Part shown: positions 9,865 through 19,153 of the stretch, piece after piece
Layout of the letters: every line of letters begins with the position of its first letter
Position numbering within the stretch: the stretch's first letter is position 1
Source of the DNA: Rhodobacter sp.
GTDB lineage: Bacteria; Pseudomonadota; Alphaproteobacteria; Rhodobacterales; Rhodobacteraceae
DNA: 64,000 nucleotides
Reading direction: 5' to 3'
NCBI GenBank assembly: GCA_030065095.1
Contig: JASJDP010000002.1
Coordinates: 62,001 to 126,000, forward strand
The notes under the pieces: generated by a model
Database searches by the model: none
Told to the model about the DNA's origin: nothing
The model's input: only the letters and a program-made list of their open reading frames with translations
Program-made: the position numbers and the translations under genes

Positions 9865-10281
9865 ATGGAGCAATTCGCAGTCTATGGGCACGCCATCGTC
9901 GCAATGGCGGCAACGGCGGTCTTCGGTCTTTTGGTCAATCCGTTCACAGCCCTTGCAAAGATGAACAAGGGCCAGGTGGCGGGTGCCACGCCGTCTGAGG
10001 ATTATGGGGACAGAACCTATCGCTTCAACCGGGCCTATCTGAACCTGACCGAGATCATGGGGTTCTTCGTCGCTGCGACCCTGGCCGCGATCCTGGCGGG
10101 CGCGGATCCCTCTTGGGTCAACTGGCTGGCTTCGATCTTCTTTGTGGCCCGGATCGCGCATTTCTTCGTGCATTACGCAGGCATCGGGCCGATGAATTTC
10201 GGGCCGCGGACACTCATCTTCGTGGTCGGATGGGCGTGCTGCCTGATCCTGGCGGCGATGGCAATTCTGGCGGTGCTGTGA
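9865..10281 (+). CDS. MAPEG family integral membrane protein
   Basis: 138 residues with four predicted helices. The pattern RFNRAYLNLTEIMGFFVAA matches the MAPEG family (membrane-associated eicosanoid/glutathione metabolism), whose bacterial members are mostly uncharacterised and sometimes have glutathione transferase activity. ATG 9865 follows GAAGGAGA. The stop overlaps the next start by one base (TGATG). Confidence 0.75.
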   Translation: MEQFAVYGHAIVAMAATAVFGLLVNPFTALAKMNKGQVAGATPSEDYGDRTYRFNRAYLNLTEIMGFFVAATLAAILAGADPSWVNWLASIFFVARIAHFFVHYAGIGPMNFGPRTLIFVVGWACCLILAAMAILAVL

Positions 10282-10778
10282 TGCGGCGCGCGGGGTATTA
10301 TCTGGCCGAACTGAACATCGGCCGGCTGCTTGCGCCGACGGACGATCCGCGCGTGGCCGAGTTCATGGGCGCGCTCGACCGGATCAACGGCATGGGCAAG
10401 CGCATGCCGGGCTTCGTCTGGATGATGGAAGGCTCCGGCGAGCCGGGGACCGGCAACACCGAGAACAACATCGGCGACGACCCGCAATTCGTGGCCAACC
10501 TGACGGTCTGGGAAAGCCCCGAAGCGCTGGAAAACTTCGCTTTCCGGACGGTCCACAAACAGTTCTACGACCGCCGCAAGGAATGGTTCGAGGTTCTGGA
10601 GGCTATGCATTTCGTCATGTGGTGGGTGCCCGAGGGACATCGGCCGACGCTGGACGAGGCCCTGCAAAGGCTGGATGACTTGCGTGAAAACGGCGCCAGC
10701 GACGCGGCGTTCGATTGGGACTGGCTGCGCCGGAACGGCGGGCTGGAGGTGCAAAGCTGCGATACAGCGGCGGAATGA
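10281..10778 (+). CDS. DUF3291 domain protein
   Basis: 165 residues resembling DUF3291, a ferredoxin-fold-like family related to antibiotic-biosynthesis monooxygenase domains. Typical features are LAELNIGRLLAPTDDPRVAE at the start, RINGMGKRMPGFVWMM, and VANLTVWESPEALENFAFRT with HKQFYDRRKEWF. The biochemical function is unknown. ATG 10281 overlaps the MAPEG stop and the TGA overlaps the following ATG (ATGA), so this gene links MAPEG and the 2OG oxygenase into one translational unit. Confidence 0.75.
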   Translation: MRRAGYYLAELNIGRLLAPTDDPRVAEFMGALDRINGMGKRMPGFVWMMEGSGEPGTGNTENNIGDDPQFVANLTVWESPEALENFAFRTVHKQFYDRRKEWFEVLEAMHFVMWWVPEGHRPTLDEALQRLDDLRENGASDAAFDWDWLRRNGGLEVQSCDTAAE

Positions 10779-11512
10779 CGATCCCGCCCGCGGCGATCGT
10801 CCGGGCGCGGGCCGATCTGGCGGCCACCGGCGCGGCGGTGTTGCAGGGTTTTGTGCCCAAGCCACAGGCAGCGGGGATGCTGGCCGAAGTCGAGGACCGG
10901 CTCGACAAGGCGTTCTTCAAGGTCAAGACGCATAATGTCTATCTGGTGGCGGATGACCCGGCCTTTGCCGCCGACCACCCCAGAAACCGAAAGGTGACGA
11001 CCTCTTCGGCGACGCTGGCCTATGATCTGGTGCCCGACGGCGCGCTGCGGCGGCTTTACCTGAACGACCGGTTCCGGGCCGGATTGGCCGCCATTCTCGG
11101 GCATGACGCGCTGTATCCCTATGCCGACCCGCTGGCCGGGCTGAATCTGCTGACCTACCCGCCGGGCACGGAAACGGGCTGGCATTTCGACAACGCCAAT
11201 TTCGTGGTCACCCTGATGCTGCGCCCTGCCGACGCGGGCGGCGACTATCACTACATACCCGCCACACGGACCGAGGAGGATCCCGGGTTCGACGCCGTGG
11301 AACGGGCGCTTGACGGCGACGGGTCGGAGATCGTGTCGCTGCACCAAGCCGCCGGAGATCTGGTGATTTTCCAGGGCAGGCACACGCTGCACCGGGTCAC
11401 GCCGGTGAAAGGATTGAAACCACGTGTGATCGCGGTCTGCTCCTATGACCCGAAACCCGGCAAGATCCTGCACAAAGACACGCGAATGACCTTCTACGGG
11501 CGGGCGGCATGA
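10775..11512 (+). CDS. Fe(II)/2-oxoglutarate-dependent oxygenase, ArpA/BesD-like
   Basis: 245 residues. The jelly-roll iron site is recognisable: His137-x-Asp139 in GWHFDNANFVVTLML and the distal His206 in RHTLHRV, with a following Arg (KPRVIAV) suitable for 2-oxoglutarate. HxD rather than HxG argues for hydroxylation and against halogenation, although the fold resembles the ArpA/BesD amino-acid-modifying group. Substrate unknown. A paralogue lies at 28392-29240. It is coupled by ATGA to the DUF3291 gene. Confidence 0.75.
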   Translation: MTIPPAAIVRARADLAATGAAVLQGFVPKPQAAGMLAEVEDRLDKAFFKVKTHNVYLVADDPAFAADHPRNRKVTTSSATLAYDLVPDGALRRLYLNDRFRAGLAAILGHDALYPYADPLAGLNLLTYPPGTETGWHFDNANFVVTLMLRPADAGGDYHYIPATRTEEDPGFDAVERALDGDGSEIVSLHQAAGDLVIFQGRHTLHRVTPVKGLKPRVIAVCSYDPKPGKILHKDTRMTFYGRAA

Positions 11513-11582
11513 GCGGTTGTTATTGGATATCAACGCGCAAGCGGTGCATCTGCGGCGGCAGGACCGATCACAGGAGACCGTT

Positions 11583-11987
11583 ATGATCAAACCGACCGCC
11601 ACCTTGCTTGCGCTTTTTCTTTCTGTCGGAGCCCAAGCCGCCGTGTTGCAGCCGCTGGAGGACAATCCGCGCGTCAGGGGCGAGTTTCTGGCTGCCGCAG
11701 TGGGCGATGAGATCCGCAAGAATTGTCCGACGATTTCGGCCCGGATGTTTCGCGTGCTTCGCAAGGCGAACGAGCTGGAAGACTACGCCCTGTCGCTGGG
11801 CTATTCCCGAGACGACATCAAGGAGATGCGAAAAAGCCCGGCTGCCAAGGCGCGTCTGAAGGCGTTGCGCGACGCCTATTTGGTGCGCAACGGTGTGACG
11901 AAAGGCGACGCGGAAAGCTATTGCCGCCTGGGCTATGAGGAAATCGAGAAAAACAGCCTCACGGGCTGGCTGTTGCGGGCGAATTAG
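11583..11987 (+). CDS. DUF5333-like secreted protein
   Basis: 134 residues with a Sec signal peptide (about 1-19, ending SVGAQAA). The mature helical domain contains two cysteines (RKNCPTISAR and ESYCRLGYEEI) and resembles DUF5333, a family I recall from Rhodobacteraceae nuo clusters. It is likely periplasmic; function unknown. ATG 11583 follows ACAGGAGACCGTT and gives a proper signal peptide; an in-frame TTG at 11517 would not. Confidence 0.7.
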   Translation: MIKPTATLLALFLSVGAQAAVLQPLEDNPRVRGEFLAAAVGDEIRKNCPTISARMFRVLRKANELEDYALSLGYSRDDIKEMRKSPAAKARLKALRDAYLVRNGVTKGDAESYCRLGYEEIEKNSLTGWLLRAN

Positions 11988-12038
11988 GCCAAAACGGACG
12001 CGCGGACCAGCCAGCCGTCTGACAGATGTGGAAGACCC

Positions 12039-14060
12039 ATGACCGAGCTACGCAAAATCATCATCGACGATCACGAGGTCGAGGTCGATCCGGCGATGAC
12101 GCTGATCCAGGCCTGCGAGCAGGCGGGGATCGAAATTCCGCGGTTCTGCTATCACGAACGCCTGTCGATTGCCGGAAACTGCCGGATGTGCCTGGTCGAG
12201 GTCGTGGGTGGCCCGCCGAAGCCCGCGGCATCTTGCGCGATGCAGGTGCGCGATCTGCGCCCCGGCCCGGAAGGCCAGCCGCCGGTGGTCAGGACCAATT
12301 CGCCGATGGTGAAGAAGGCGCGCGAAGGTGTCATGGAATTCCTGCTGATCAACCATCCGCTCGACTGTCCGATTTGCGACCAGGGCGGGGAATGCGACCT
12401 GCAGGATCAGGCGATGGCCTATGGCGTCGATTTCAGCCGCTTCCGCGAGCCGAAGCGGGCGGTGGACGATCTCGACCTGGGGCCGCTCGTTGAAACCCAT
12501 ATGACTCGCTGCATCTCGTGCACCCGCTGTGTCCGGTTCACAACCGAGGTCGCCGGGATCAGCCAGATGGGCCAGACCGGACGCGGCGAGGATGCCGAGA
12601 TCACCGCCTATCTGGGCGAGACGCTGGAGTCGAATTTGCAGGGCAATATCATCGACTTGTGCCCGGTGGGTGCGCTGACGTCGAAGCCCTACGCGTTCAC
12701 CGCGCGGCCGTGGGAGCTGACCAAGACCGAATCCATCGACGTGATGGATGCGTTGGGATCGAACATCCGGGTGGACGCCAAGGGCCGCGAAGTGATGCGG
12801 TTCCTGCCGCGCAACCATGACGGCGTGAACGAAGAATGGATTTCCGACAAGACGCGGTTCGTCTGGGACGGGCTGCGGCGGCAGCGGCTGGACAAACCTT
12901 ACGTGCGCGAGAACGGCAAGCTGCGGCCCGCGTCCTGGGGCGAGGCGCTGGCCAGGGCCGCCGGGGCCCTGAAAGGCGCGACAAAGATCGCCGGCCTGGT
13001 GGGCGATCTGGCGCCGGTGGAAGCGGCCTATGCGCTGAAAGAGACGGTCGAGGGGCAGGGCGGGTCGGTCGAATGCCGCACCGACGGTGCCGGGCTGCCG
13101 GCCGGGAACCGCTTTGGCTATGTCGGCAACGCCACGATCGAGGAAATCGACACGGCCACGCATTTCATGCTGGTCGGCAGCAACCCGCGCGACGAGGCGC
13201 CGGTGCTGAACGCGCGCATCCGAAAGGCCTGGCTGAACGGGGCAAAGATCGGCGTGGTCGGCGCACCCGTCGATCTGACCTATGACTACTATCACTACGG
13301 CTCGGGGCGCGACGGGCTGAAGGCCTGGGACGAGGCGTCGGTCGACGACGTGCTGGACAAGCCGACGATCCTGATCGTCGGGCAGGGCGCATTGATGGGC
13401 GATGACGCGGCCGCCGTGCTGGGCCATGTCCATGCCTTCGCCGAGCGCAGCAACTCGAAGGTGCTGATCCTGCACACGGCAGCGTCCCGCGTGGGCGCGA
13501 TGGATATCGGTGCGGTGACCGAGGGCGGCCTGGACGCGGCGTTGGACGGGGCGGACGTGGTCTATAACCTCGGTTCAGACGAGGTCGAGATCGCCGAGGG
13601 TCCCTTCGTGATCTACCAGGGCAGCCATGGCGACCGCGGTGCGCATCGGGCGGACGTGATCCTGCCGGGCGCCGCCTATACCGAGGAACAGGGGCTGTTC
13701 GTCAACACCGAGGGGCGGCCGCAGCTTGCGCTGCGCGCCGGCTTTCCGCCGGGCGAGGCCAAGGAGAACTGGGCGATCCTGCGGGCGCTGTCGGCAGAGA
13801 TCGGCGCAACGCTGCCCTATGACACGCTGATCCAGCTGCGCAAGAAGATCGTGGCGGACATTCCGGTGATGGCAAAGATCGATCACGTGGCGGAAAACGA
13901 CTGGCAGCCACTGCCCAAGGGCGAACTTGGCGAGGGGGATTTCCGCAATGCGATTTCGGATTTCTACCTGACCAACCCGATCGCGCGCGCCTCTGCCCTG
14001 ATGGCCGAACTCAGCGCCAATGCCCGCGCCCGGGCCGAGACCCGGATCGCGGCGGAGTAG
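12039..14060 (+). CDS. nuoG: NADH-quinone oxidoreductase subunit G
   Basis: 673-residue 75-kDa-type subunit. The N-terminal ferredoxin domain binds N1b ([20 protein letters not shown], then Cys at AASCAM). Next come the His-Cys motif for N5 ([20 protein letters not shown]) and the N4 ligands [10 protein letters not shown] with a later Cys in [10 protein letters not shown]. The remaining 450 residues are the molybdopterin-oxidoreductase-like domain, catalytically silent in complex I. Length is typical for alphaproteobacteria. Confidence 0.97.
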   Translation: MTELRKIIIDDHEVEVDPAMTLIQACEQAGIEIPRFCYHERLSIAGNCRMCLVEVVGGPPKPAASCAMQVRDLRPGPEGQPPVVRTNSPMVKKAREGVMEFLLINHPLDCPICDQGGECDLQDQAMAYGVDFSRFREPKRAVDDLDLGPLVETHMTRCISCTRCVRFTTEVAGISQMGQTGRGEDAEITAYLGETLESNLQGNIIDLCPVGALTSKPYAFTARPWELTKTESIDVMDALGSNIRVDAKGREVMRFLPRNHDGVNEEWISDKTRFVWDGLRRQRLDKPYVRENGKLRPASWGEALARAAGALKGATKIAGLVGDLAPVEAAYALKETVEGQGGSVECRTDGAGLPAGNRFGYVGNATIEEIDTATHFMLVGSNPRDEAPVLNARIRKAWLNGAKIGVVGAPVDLTYDYYHYGSGRDGLKAWDEASVDDVLDKPTILIVGQGALMGDDAAAVLGHVHAFAERSNSKVLILHTAASRVGAMDIGAVTEGGLDAALDGADVVYNLGSDEVEIAEGPFVIYQGSHGDRGAHRADVILPGAAYTEEQGLFVNTEGRPQLALRAGFPPGEAKENWAILRALSAEIGATLPYDTLIQLRKKIVADIPVMAKIDHVAENDWQPLPKGELGEGDFRNAISDFYLTNPIARASALMAELSANARARAETRIAAE

Positions 14061-14064
14061 GCCC

Positions 14065-14472
14065 ATGCTGCGCCAATTGCCGAAAGCCGTGGCAGCGCTG
14101 GGCGGCGCCGGTCTTGCGGCCTGTGCGCCGTCGGGCCCCGAGCCGGTGGCCCAATCCGAATTCTCGCCCGCCTACAAGGGGATCGAGACGCGATTGCTGG
14201 ACGGCGATCTGGTGAATTTCCTCGTTACGATGGACGGCGCGCGGGGCAACGCGGATGTCGCGGATTATGCCGAATGCGCCGCGGCGCAGTATGCGCTGAT
14301 CCGGGGCTATGGCTTTGCGCGGCATGTGCGCACAAATGTGAGCCAAGAGGGTGGCGTTTGGCGGGGAGATGCGGTTTACACAATCTCACCGGCGCTGCCG
14401 CGCGGGCTGAAGACGATCGACGCCGAGGTGACCGTGTCGAATTGCGCTGAGACAGGCATACCGACGGTATGA
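14065..14472 (+). CDS. Putative lipoprotein in nuo operon (nuoG-nuoH)
   Basis: 135 residues. The signal sequence ends in a lipobox-like GAGLAAC, giving a lipidated Cys20. The mature protein has two cysteines (YAECAAAQ and VSNCAETG) and a predicted alpha/beta fold; no domain is recognised. ATG 14065 starts four bases after nuoG and the gene ends six bases before nuoH, so it belongs to the operon. Confidence 0.7.
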   Translation: MLRQLPKAVAALGGAGLAACAPSGPEPVAQSEFSPAYKGIETRLLDGDLVNFLVTMDGARGNADVADYAECAAAQYALIRGYGFARHVRTNVSQEGGVWRGDAVYTISPALPRGLKTIDAEVTVSNCAETGIPTV

Positions 14473-14478
14473 GGACGC

Positions 14479-15516
14479 ATGGCTGATTTCTTATCCACCA
14501 ATCTGGGGCTGGCCCTGATCATCGCCGCGCAATGCCTGCTGGTGATCGGGTTCGTGATGGTGTCGCTGCTGTTTCTGGTCTACGGCGACCGCAAGATCTG
14601 GGCCGCGGTCCAGATGCGGCGCGGGCCCAACGTGGTGGGCGTTTACGGTCTGTTGCAGACGGTGGCCGACGCGCTGAAATACGTCGTCAAAGAGATCGTG
14701 ATCCCGGCCGGCGCGGACCGCACGGTATTCATGCTGGCGCCGATGATCTCGTTCGTGCTGGCGATGATCGCCTGGGCGGTGATCCCGTTCAACGATCGCT
14801 GGGTCCTGGCCGATATCAATGTCGCGATCCTCTATGTCTTCGCGATTTCGTCGCTCGAAGTCTACGGCGTGATCATGGGCGGATGGGCGTCGAACTCGAA
14901 ATACCCGTTCCTCGGCTCGCTACGGTCGGCGGCGCAGATGATTTCCTACGAAGTCTCGATCGGCTTCATCATCATCGGCGTCATCATCTCGACCGGCAGC
15001 CTGAACTTCGGCGATATCGTGCGGGCGCAGGACGGCGCCTACGGTCTCTTCAGCTGGTATTGGCTGCCGCATCTGCCGATGGTGTTTCTGTTTTTTATCA
15101 GTGCGCTGGCAGAGACCAACCGCCCGCCCTTCGACCTTCCGGAAGCGGAATCGGAATTGGTGGCGGGCTATCAGGTGGAGTATTCCTCGACGCCGTTTCT
15201 GCTGTTCATGGCGGGTGAATACATCGCGATTTTCCTGATGTGCGCGCTCACCACGCTTCTGTTCTTCGGCGGCTGGCTGTCACCGATCCCCGGCCTGCCG
15301 GACGGGGCGCTGTGGATGGTCGGCAAGATGGCGTTCTTCTTCTTCCTCTTCGCCATGGTGAAGGCGATCACTCCGCGCTACCGCTACGACCAGCTGATGC
15401 GGCTGGGCTGGAAGGTGTTCCTGCCGATGTCGCTCGCCTGGGTGGTGATCGTGGCGTTCTTCGCGCAGTTTCAGCTGTTCGGCGGTGCCTATGCCCGCTG
15501 GGCCGTGGGGGGGTGA
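14479..15516 (+). CDS. nuoH: NADH-quinone oxidoreductase subunit H
   Basis: 345-residue membrane subunit of eight or more helices at the junction of the two complex I arms, lining the quinone entry channel. Signatures include [40 protein letters not shown] and [14 protein letters not shown]. Length is typical. A methyltransferase gene follows after four bases. Confidence 0.97.
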   Translation: MADFLSTNLGLALIIAAQCLLVIGFVMVSLLFLVYGDRKIWAAVQMRRGPNVVGVYGLLQTVADALKYVVKEIVIPAGADRTVFMLAPMISFVLAMIAWAVIPFNDRWVLADINVAILYVFAISSLEVYGVIMGGWASNSKYPFLGSLRSAAQMISYEVSIGFIIIGVIISTGSLNFGDIVRAQDGAYGLFSWYWLPHLPMVFLFFISALAETNRPPFDLPEAESELVAGYQVEYSSTPFLLFMAGEYIAIFLMCALTTLLFFGGWLSPIPGLPDGALWMVGKMAFFFFLFAMVKAITPRYRYDQLMRLGWKVFLPMSLAWVVIVAFFAQFQLFGGAYARWAVGG

Positions 15517-15520
15517 GCCC

Positions 15521-16285
15521 GTGGGGGTCGATTATGTCCTCTTTGAAAGGCTCGCCGAGCTCTCCACCAGGTGGACGCCAAAGGGCCGCTCGCTTGGCCT
15601 TGGCCGGCACACGTTCAAGATCGAGTCGCAATACGCCAAGCTTTACGAACGCGCACTCGATACCCACGGACTGGCGCGCAAGCGGTTCATCTATTTGCAG
15701 GAAGACGGCTATTACGAAACCCTGATGCGCAAGATGGGGTTCGGCGAAATCGAATCGATGGACTTTTCCGACTACGAGGGCGCGTCGATCCTGCATGACC
15801 TGAACCAGCCGATCCCCGACGAGCTGGAAGGGCAGTTCGCCTTCATCTTCGACGGCGGCACGATCGAGCATGTTTTCAACGTGCCCCAGGCGCTCGAGAA
15901 CGTATTCAGGATGCTCAAGCCGGGCGGGCGGTTCGTGTCCGCAAACGGGATGAACGGCTGGCCGGGGCATGGGATTTACCAGTTCAATCCCGAACTGGTC
16001 TATACGTTCTGGCGGCGCGCCTGCCAGTGCGAGGTGCACAGCTGCCTGGGCATCAAGAAGGCCCCCGCCGGGAGCAAAGAGTTCCGGATGGCGTTTCCGG
16101 ACCCGGCGGAACTGGGCCGCCGCCTGCGGCTGAAGGGCCGGATTCCGGAGGGCCGGTTCTATCTGTACTACGAGGTCGAACGGCTGCCCGGGTCCGAGAT
16201 GGTCCCGCTGGCGCTGCAGAGCGACTACGAAGTGAAATGGGCCGGTCACGAAAATGCCGGCGAGACACGTGTAGAGGGAGCCTGA
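15521..16285 (+). CDS. SAM-dependent methyltransferase-like protein between nuoH and nuoI
   Basis: 254 residues from GTG 15521. The central part has the class I methyltransferase motif IV/V look: FAFIFDGGTIEHVFNVPQAL followed by ENVFRMLKPGGRFV. Motif I (GxGxG) is not obvious, so SAM binding is uncertain. Proteins of this style are often near surface-polysaccharide genes; nothing like that is nearby. Its TGA lies three bases before nuoI. Its presence splits nuoH from nuoI, which normally adjoin. Confidence 0.65.
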   Translation: MGVDYVLFERLAELSTRWTPKGRSLGLGRHTFKIESQYAKLYERALDTHGLARKRFIYLQEDGYYETLMRKMGFGEIESMDFSDYEGASILHDLNQPIPDELEGQFAFIFDGGTIEHVFNVPQALENVFRMLKPGGRFVSANGMNGWPGHGIYQFNPELVYTFWRRACQCEVHSCLGIKKAPAGSKEFRMAFPDPAELGRRLRLKGRIPEGRFYLYYEVERLPGSEMVPLALQSDYEVKWAGHENAGETRVEGA

Positions 16286-16288
16286 CAC

Positions 16289-16783
16289 TTGGGGTCCATC
16301 GATTATACCCGCGCCACCCGGTATTTTCTGCTGGCCGATTTCTTCGCCGGCTTCAAACTGGGGCTGAAATATTTCTTCGCGCCGAAGGCGACGCTGAACT
16401 ATCCGCATGAAAAGGGCCCGCTCAGCCCCCGGTTCCGAGGCGAACACGCGCTGCGCCGCTACCCCAACGGCGAGGAGCGCTGTATCGCGTGCAAGCTGTG
16501 CGAGGCGATCTGCCCGGCCCAGGCCATCACCATCGACGCCGAGCCGCGCGAGGACGGATCGCGCCGCACGACCCGCTACGACATCGACATGACCAAGTGC
16601 ATCTATTGCGGGTTCTGCCAAGAGGCCTGCCCGGTCGATGCCATTGTGGAGGGCCCGAATTTCGAGTTCGCCACCGAGACCCGTGAAGAGCTGTACTACA
16701 ACAAAGAGAAGCTTCTGGAGAACGGCGAGCGCTGGGAGGCCGAGATCGCCCGCAACCTGGAACTGGACGCGCCGTACCGATGA
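16289..16783 (+). CDS. nuoI: NADH-quinone oxidoreductase subunit I
   Basis: 164-residue ferredoxin-like subunit with two [4Fe-4S] motifs, [12 protein letters not shown] and [12 protein letters not shown], holding clusters N6a and N6b that pass electrons to N2. The start is TTG 16289: it gives the typical N-terminus [13 protein letters not shown] and follows GAGGGAG. Such a rare start may limit expression. The stop overlaps the next ATG by four bases. Confidence 0.95.
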   Translation: MGSIDYTRATRYFLLADFFAGFKLGLKYFFAPKATLNYPHEKGPLSPRFRGEHALRRYPNGEERCIACKLCEAICPAQAITIDAEPREDGSRRTTRYDIDMTKCIYCGFCQEACPVDAIVEGPNFEFATETREELYYNKEKLLENGERWEAEIARNLELDAPYR

Positions 16784-17187
16784 CTGCCGCTGCGCCGCAT
16801 AACGCGCTGAGCGTCGGGCGGGAGCTTTCGGAGCAGGTCATGCCGGGCCTGGAGGCTGCGCTTGCGAAGAAGTACGACCGGTTTTTGCCTGGCTTTTCCG
16901 AGTGGCAAATCGCCACCGTCTACGGCGGCCCCTACGCGCGAGACGGCGTCAGCGCAAAGACGAGGCAGATCGCGACCGTCGCCGCACTGACCGCCATGGG
17001 AGCGCAGACCGCGCCGCAGCTAAAGATCCACATCAAGGCCGCGCTCGACGCGGGCTGGTCTGCGCGCGAAATCAGCGAGATCATTCTGCAGATGGCACTC
17101 TATGGCGGCTTTCCTGCGGCCATCAACGCGCTGAATGCGGCCATCGAGGTCTTCGAGGCAGAAAATACCGCGGAGGGCGACGCGTGA
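16780..17187 (+). CDS. Carboxymuconolactone decarboxylase-family protein 1
   Basis: 135 residues of the CMD/AhpD-like all-helical fold: [19 protein letters not shown], then [20 protein letters not shown] and [16 protein letters not shown]. The CxxC redox motif of AhpD is absent, so peroxidase activity is unlikely. ATG overlaps the nuoI stop and the TGA overlaps the GTG of the next CMD gene, giving a coupled pair. Function unknown. Confidence 0.8.
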   Translation: MTAAAPHNALSVGRELSEQVMPGLEAALAKKYDRFLPGFSEWQIATVYGGPYARDGVSAKTRQIATVAALTAMGAQTAPQLKIHIKAALDAGWSAREISEIILQMALYGGFPAAINALNAAIEVFEAENTAEGDA

Positions 17188-17591
17188 CCGACTCCAGAAA
17201 TCCCTTCGAGGACCTGATGAAGATGGGTCAGGACTGGGCCAAGGCGATGGGGCCGATGATGGAGGCGTTCACACCCCAGTCGATCGAGGCGATGTGGCCG
17301 ACCATGCCCAAGGAGGTGATGGAAACTTTCTGGGGCAAGACGCTTAACCCCGAGGGGCTCGACGCCAAGACCAAGCTTCTTCTGACCCTGCAGGGGCTGA
17401 CGATCCTGGGCGCGCAGGCCGAGGCGCAGATCCGGTTGACCGTGCGGCACGCGCGCGAGGCCGGGGCGACGGATCAGGAAATCACCGAAACCATCGCGCT
17501 GGCCGGCATGTTCGGCGGGGTGCCGGCGATGACCAAGGCGATGAACCTTGCCCGCGACGTGATGTCGGGCGGCACGGAGGGAAGCGCATGA
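17184..17591 (+). CDS. Carboxymuconolactone decarboxylase-family protein 2
   Basis: 135 residues from GTG 17184, overlapping the preceding gene by four bases (GTGA). The N-terminal half ([20 protein letters not shown]) is Met-rich and amphipathic; the C-terminal half is the CMD fold with [20 protein letters not shown] and [17 protein letters not shown]. It lacks the CxxC pair. It is a diverged relative of its neighbour. The TGA overlaps nuoJ ATG, so three genes are coupled in series. Confidence 0.75.
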   Translation: MTDSRNPFEDLMKMGQDWAKAMGPMMEAFTPQSIEAMWPTMPKEVMETFWGKTLNPEGLDAKTKLLLTLQGLTILGAQAEAQIRLTVRHAREAGATDQEITETIALAGMFGGVPAMTKAMNLARDVMSGGTEGSA

Positions 17592-18196
17592 CGATAGCCG
17601 ATTTCACGTTCTACGTCTTCGCCATCGTCGTGGTGGCGGCGGGGCTGTTCACCGTGATCAGCCGCAACCCGGTGCATTCGGTGCTGTGGCTGATCCTGGC
17701 GTTCCTCAGTTCGGCGGGGCTGTTCGTTCTGCTTGGGGCGGAATTCGTCGCGATGCTTCTGATCATCGTCTATGTCGGCGCGGTGGCGGTGCTGTTTCTG
17801 TTCGTCGTGATGATGCTGGACGTCGATTTCGCCGAACTGAAGGCGGAGATGGCGAAATACGTGCCGCTGGCGATCCTGATCGGGATCGTGCTGCTGATGC
17901 AGCTGGGCCTGGTCTTCGGCACCTGGGCGTTCTCGGACCAGGCGGAAGGGCTGCGCGCGGCGGTTCCGCCGGAGGACACGCACAACACCGCAGCGCTCGG
18001 CCGGCTGCTTTACGACGACTACATCCTGCTGTTCCAGCTGGCCGGTCTGATCCTGCTGGTCGCGATGATCGGGGCCATCGTGCTGACGCTGCGCCACCGC
18101 ACGGACATCAAGCGGCAGGACATCCTGGCGCAGATCTACCGCGATCCAGCCAAGGCGATGGAAGTGAAGGATATCAAGCCGGGGCAGGGGCTGTAG
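17588..18196 (+). CDS. nuoJ: NADH-quinone oxidoreductase subunit J
   Basis: 202-residue membrane subunit with five helices. Typical are [20 protein letters not shown] and the third-helix region [20 protein letters not shown], which contains the pi-bulge seen in complex I structures. It couples quinone chemistry to the antiporter-like subunits. ATG 17588 overlaps the previous stop. Confidence 0.96.
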   Translation: MTIADFTFYVFAIVVVAAGLFTVISRNPVHSVLWLILAFLSSAGLFVLLGAEFVAMLLIIVYVGAVAVLFLFVVMMLDVDFAELKAEMAKYVPLAILIGIVLLMQLGLVFGTWAFSDQAEGLRAAVPPEDTHNTAALGRLLYDDYILLFQLAGLILLVAMIGAIVLTLRHRTDIKRQDILAQIYRDPAKAMEVKDIKPGQGL

Positions 18197-18252
18197 CCCG
18201 CGGCGGTTGTGAGATGACCGCAAGCATGCGGTGCGAGGGAAAAGGGACCGGA

Positions 18253-18735
18253 ATGGTCGGAGGGACGCAGAACTTGGCTTGGGCCGCACTTTTCGCGGCG
18301 GGCCTTGCGGTGCCCGCCGCGGCGCTTGACCTGACCGACTGCGACCGCACCACGCATATCAGCCATGGCGGCGAGACCGGGCACCGCGATCTCGGCGCGG
18401 CCCGTGTCGCCTTTGCCGAGTGGTGGAGCCAGGAGGGCGTCTATCTCGACCTTGTGGTCGCGGATTGCTCTACCGGCGTTGCGCTGAAGACCCGCACCCG
18501 GGAGGAGCGGATCAGCCCCCGCCCGCCCTTCGACCGCACGGACAAGGCGGTGCGCATCCTGAACGAGCAACTGGCGGTCAGCCCGTCGCTTTTCAGCTTC
18601 GCGCGGCTGGCGGATGCACTGGACGGAACGGGCCGCGATACTGAGATCGCCATGCTTGACGCCGAACCCTGTGCCTGTGCGGCGCTATATCCGGGCCTCA
18701 GCGGCAACCGGACGCCCTATGAGGCGGCAGAATGA
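18253..18735 (+). CDS. Hypothetical periplasmic protein in nuo operon (nuoJ-nuoK)
   Basis: 160 residues. ATG 18253 gives a Sec signal peptide (about 1-24, ending VPAAALD) and is preceded by AAAGGGA; ATG 18214 and 18226 are possible but would bury the signal. The mature part has five cysteines (LTDCDRTTH, VADCSTG, EPCACAALY) and no recognised domain. The TGA overlaps the ATG of the 41-residue peptide that follows. Confidence 0.65.
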   Translation: MVGGTQNLAWAALFAAGLAVPAAALDLTDCDRTTHISHGGETGHRDLGAARVAFAEWWSQEGVYLDLVVADCSTGVALKTRTREERISPRPPFDRTDKAVRILNEQLAVSPSLFSFARLADALDGTGRDTEIAMLDAEPCACAALYPGLSGNRTPYEAAE

Positions 18736-18857
18736 CCGGGATGGGCGCCCTGGGTGCGTTTCTGCCCCTGCTGGGGTTGCTGGCGCTGATCGTGACCGCC
18801 GTCCAGCGGCGGCGGGAAAAGAAGAAGAGATTTGGGGAACGCGATGGTCGGACTTGA
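18732..18857 (+). CDS. 41-residue membrane peptide between nuoJ and nuoK
   Basis: ATG 18732 overlaps the preceding stop (ATGA) and TGA 18855-18857 lies inside the nuoK coding start. The product begins [20 protein letters not shown] and continues [14 protein letters not shown], i.e. one transmembrane helix with a strongly basic cytoplasmic tail, consistent with the positive-inside rule. Overlaps on both sides argue for real translation. It could be a small accessory subunit or assembly peptide; that is inference. Confidence 0.55.
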   Translation: MTGMGALGAFLPLLGLLALIVTAVQRRREKKKRFGERDGRT

Positions 18858-19149
18858 GCATTACCTGGCGGTGGCGGCGGCGCTTTTCGTCATCGGCATC
18901 TTCGGGATCTTCCTGAACCGCAAGAACGTGATCATCCTTCTGATGTCGATCGAACTGATCCTGCTGGCGGTGAACATCAACCTTGTCGCCTTTTCGGCCT
19001 TCCTCGGCGATCTTGTCGGCCAGATCTTCACGCTCTTCGTGCTGACGGTCGCGGCGGCCGAGGCCGCCATCGGGCTGGCGATCCTGGTCTGTTTCTTCCG
19101 CAACCGCGGCACCATCGACGTCGAAGACGTCAATGTGATGAAAGGCTAG
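18844..19149 (+). CDS. nuoK: NADH-quinone oxidoreductase subunit K
   Basis: 101 residues, three helices, with the two conserved buried glutamates in [13 protein letters not shown] and [14 protein letters not shown] that form part of the proton path. ATG 18844 gives [13 protein letters not shown] 18832 would add four residues. It overlaps the upstream small peptide by 14 bases. Confidence 0.96.
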   Translation: MVGLEHYLAVAAALFVIGIFGIFLNRKNVIILLMSIELILLAVNINLVAFSAFLGDLVGQIFTLFVLTVAAAEAAIGLAILVCFFRNRGTIDVEDVNVMKG

Positions 19150-19153
19150 CCCC

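Noticed and set aside
10775-11512. BesD-type halogenase
   Set aside because: The facial triad keeps Asp139 (HxD). Halogenases of this group have Gly or Ala there to make room for chloride.
17686-18735. 349-codon plus-strand frame across nuoJ
   Set aside because: The first half is a shadow of nuoJ; the real gene starts at 18253 with a signal peptide.
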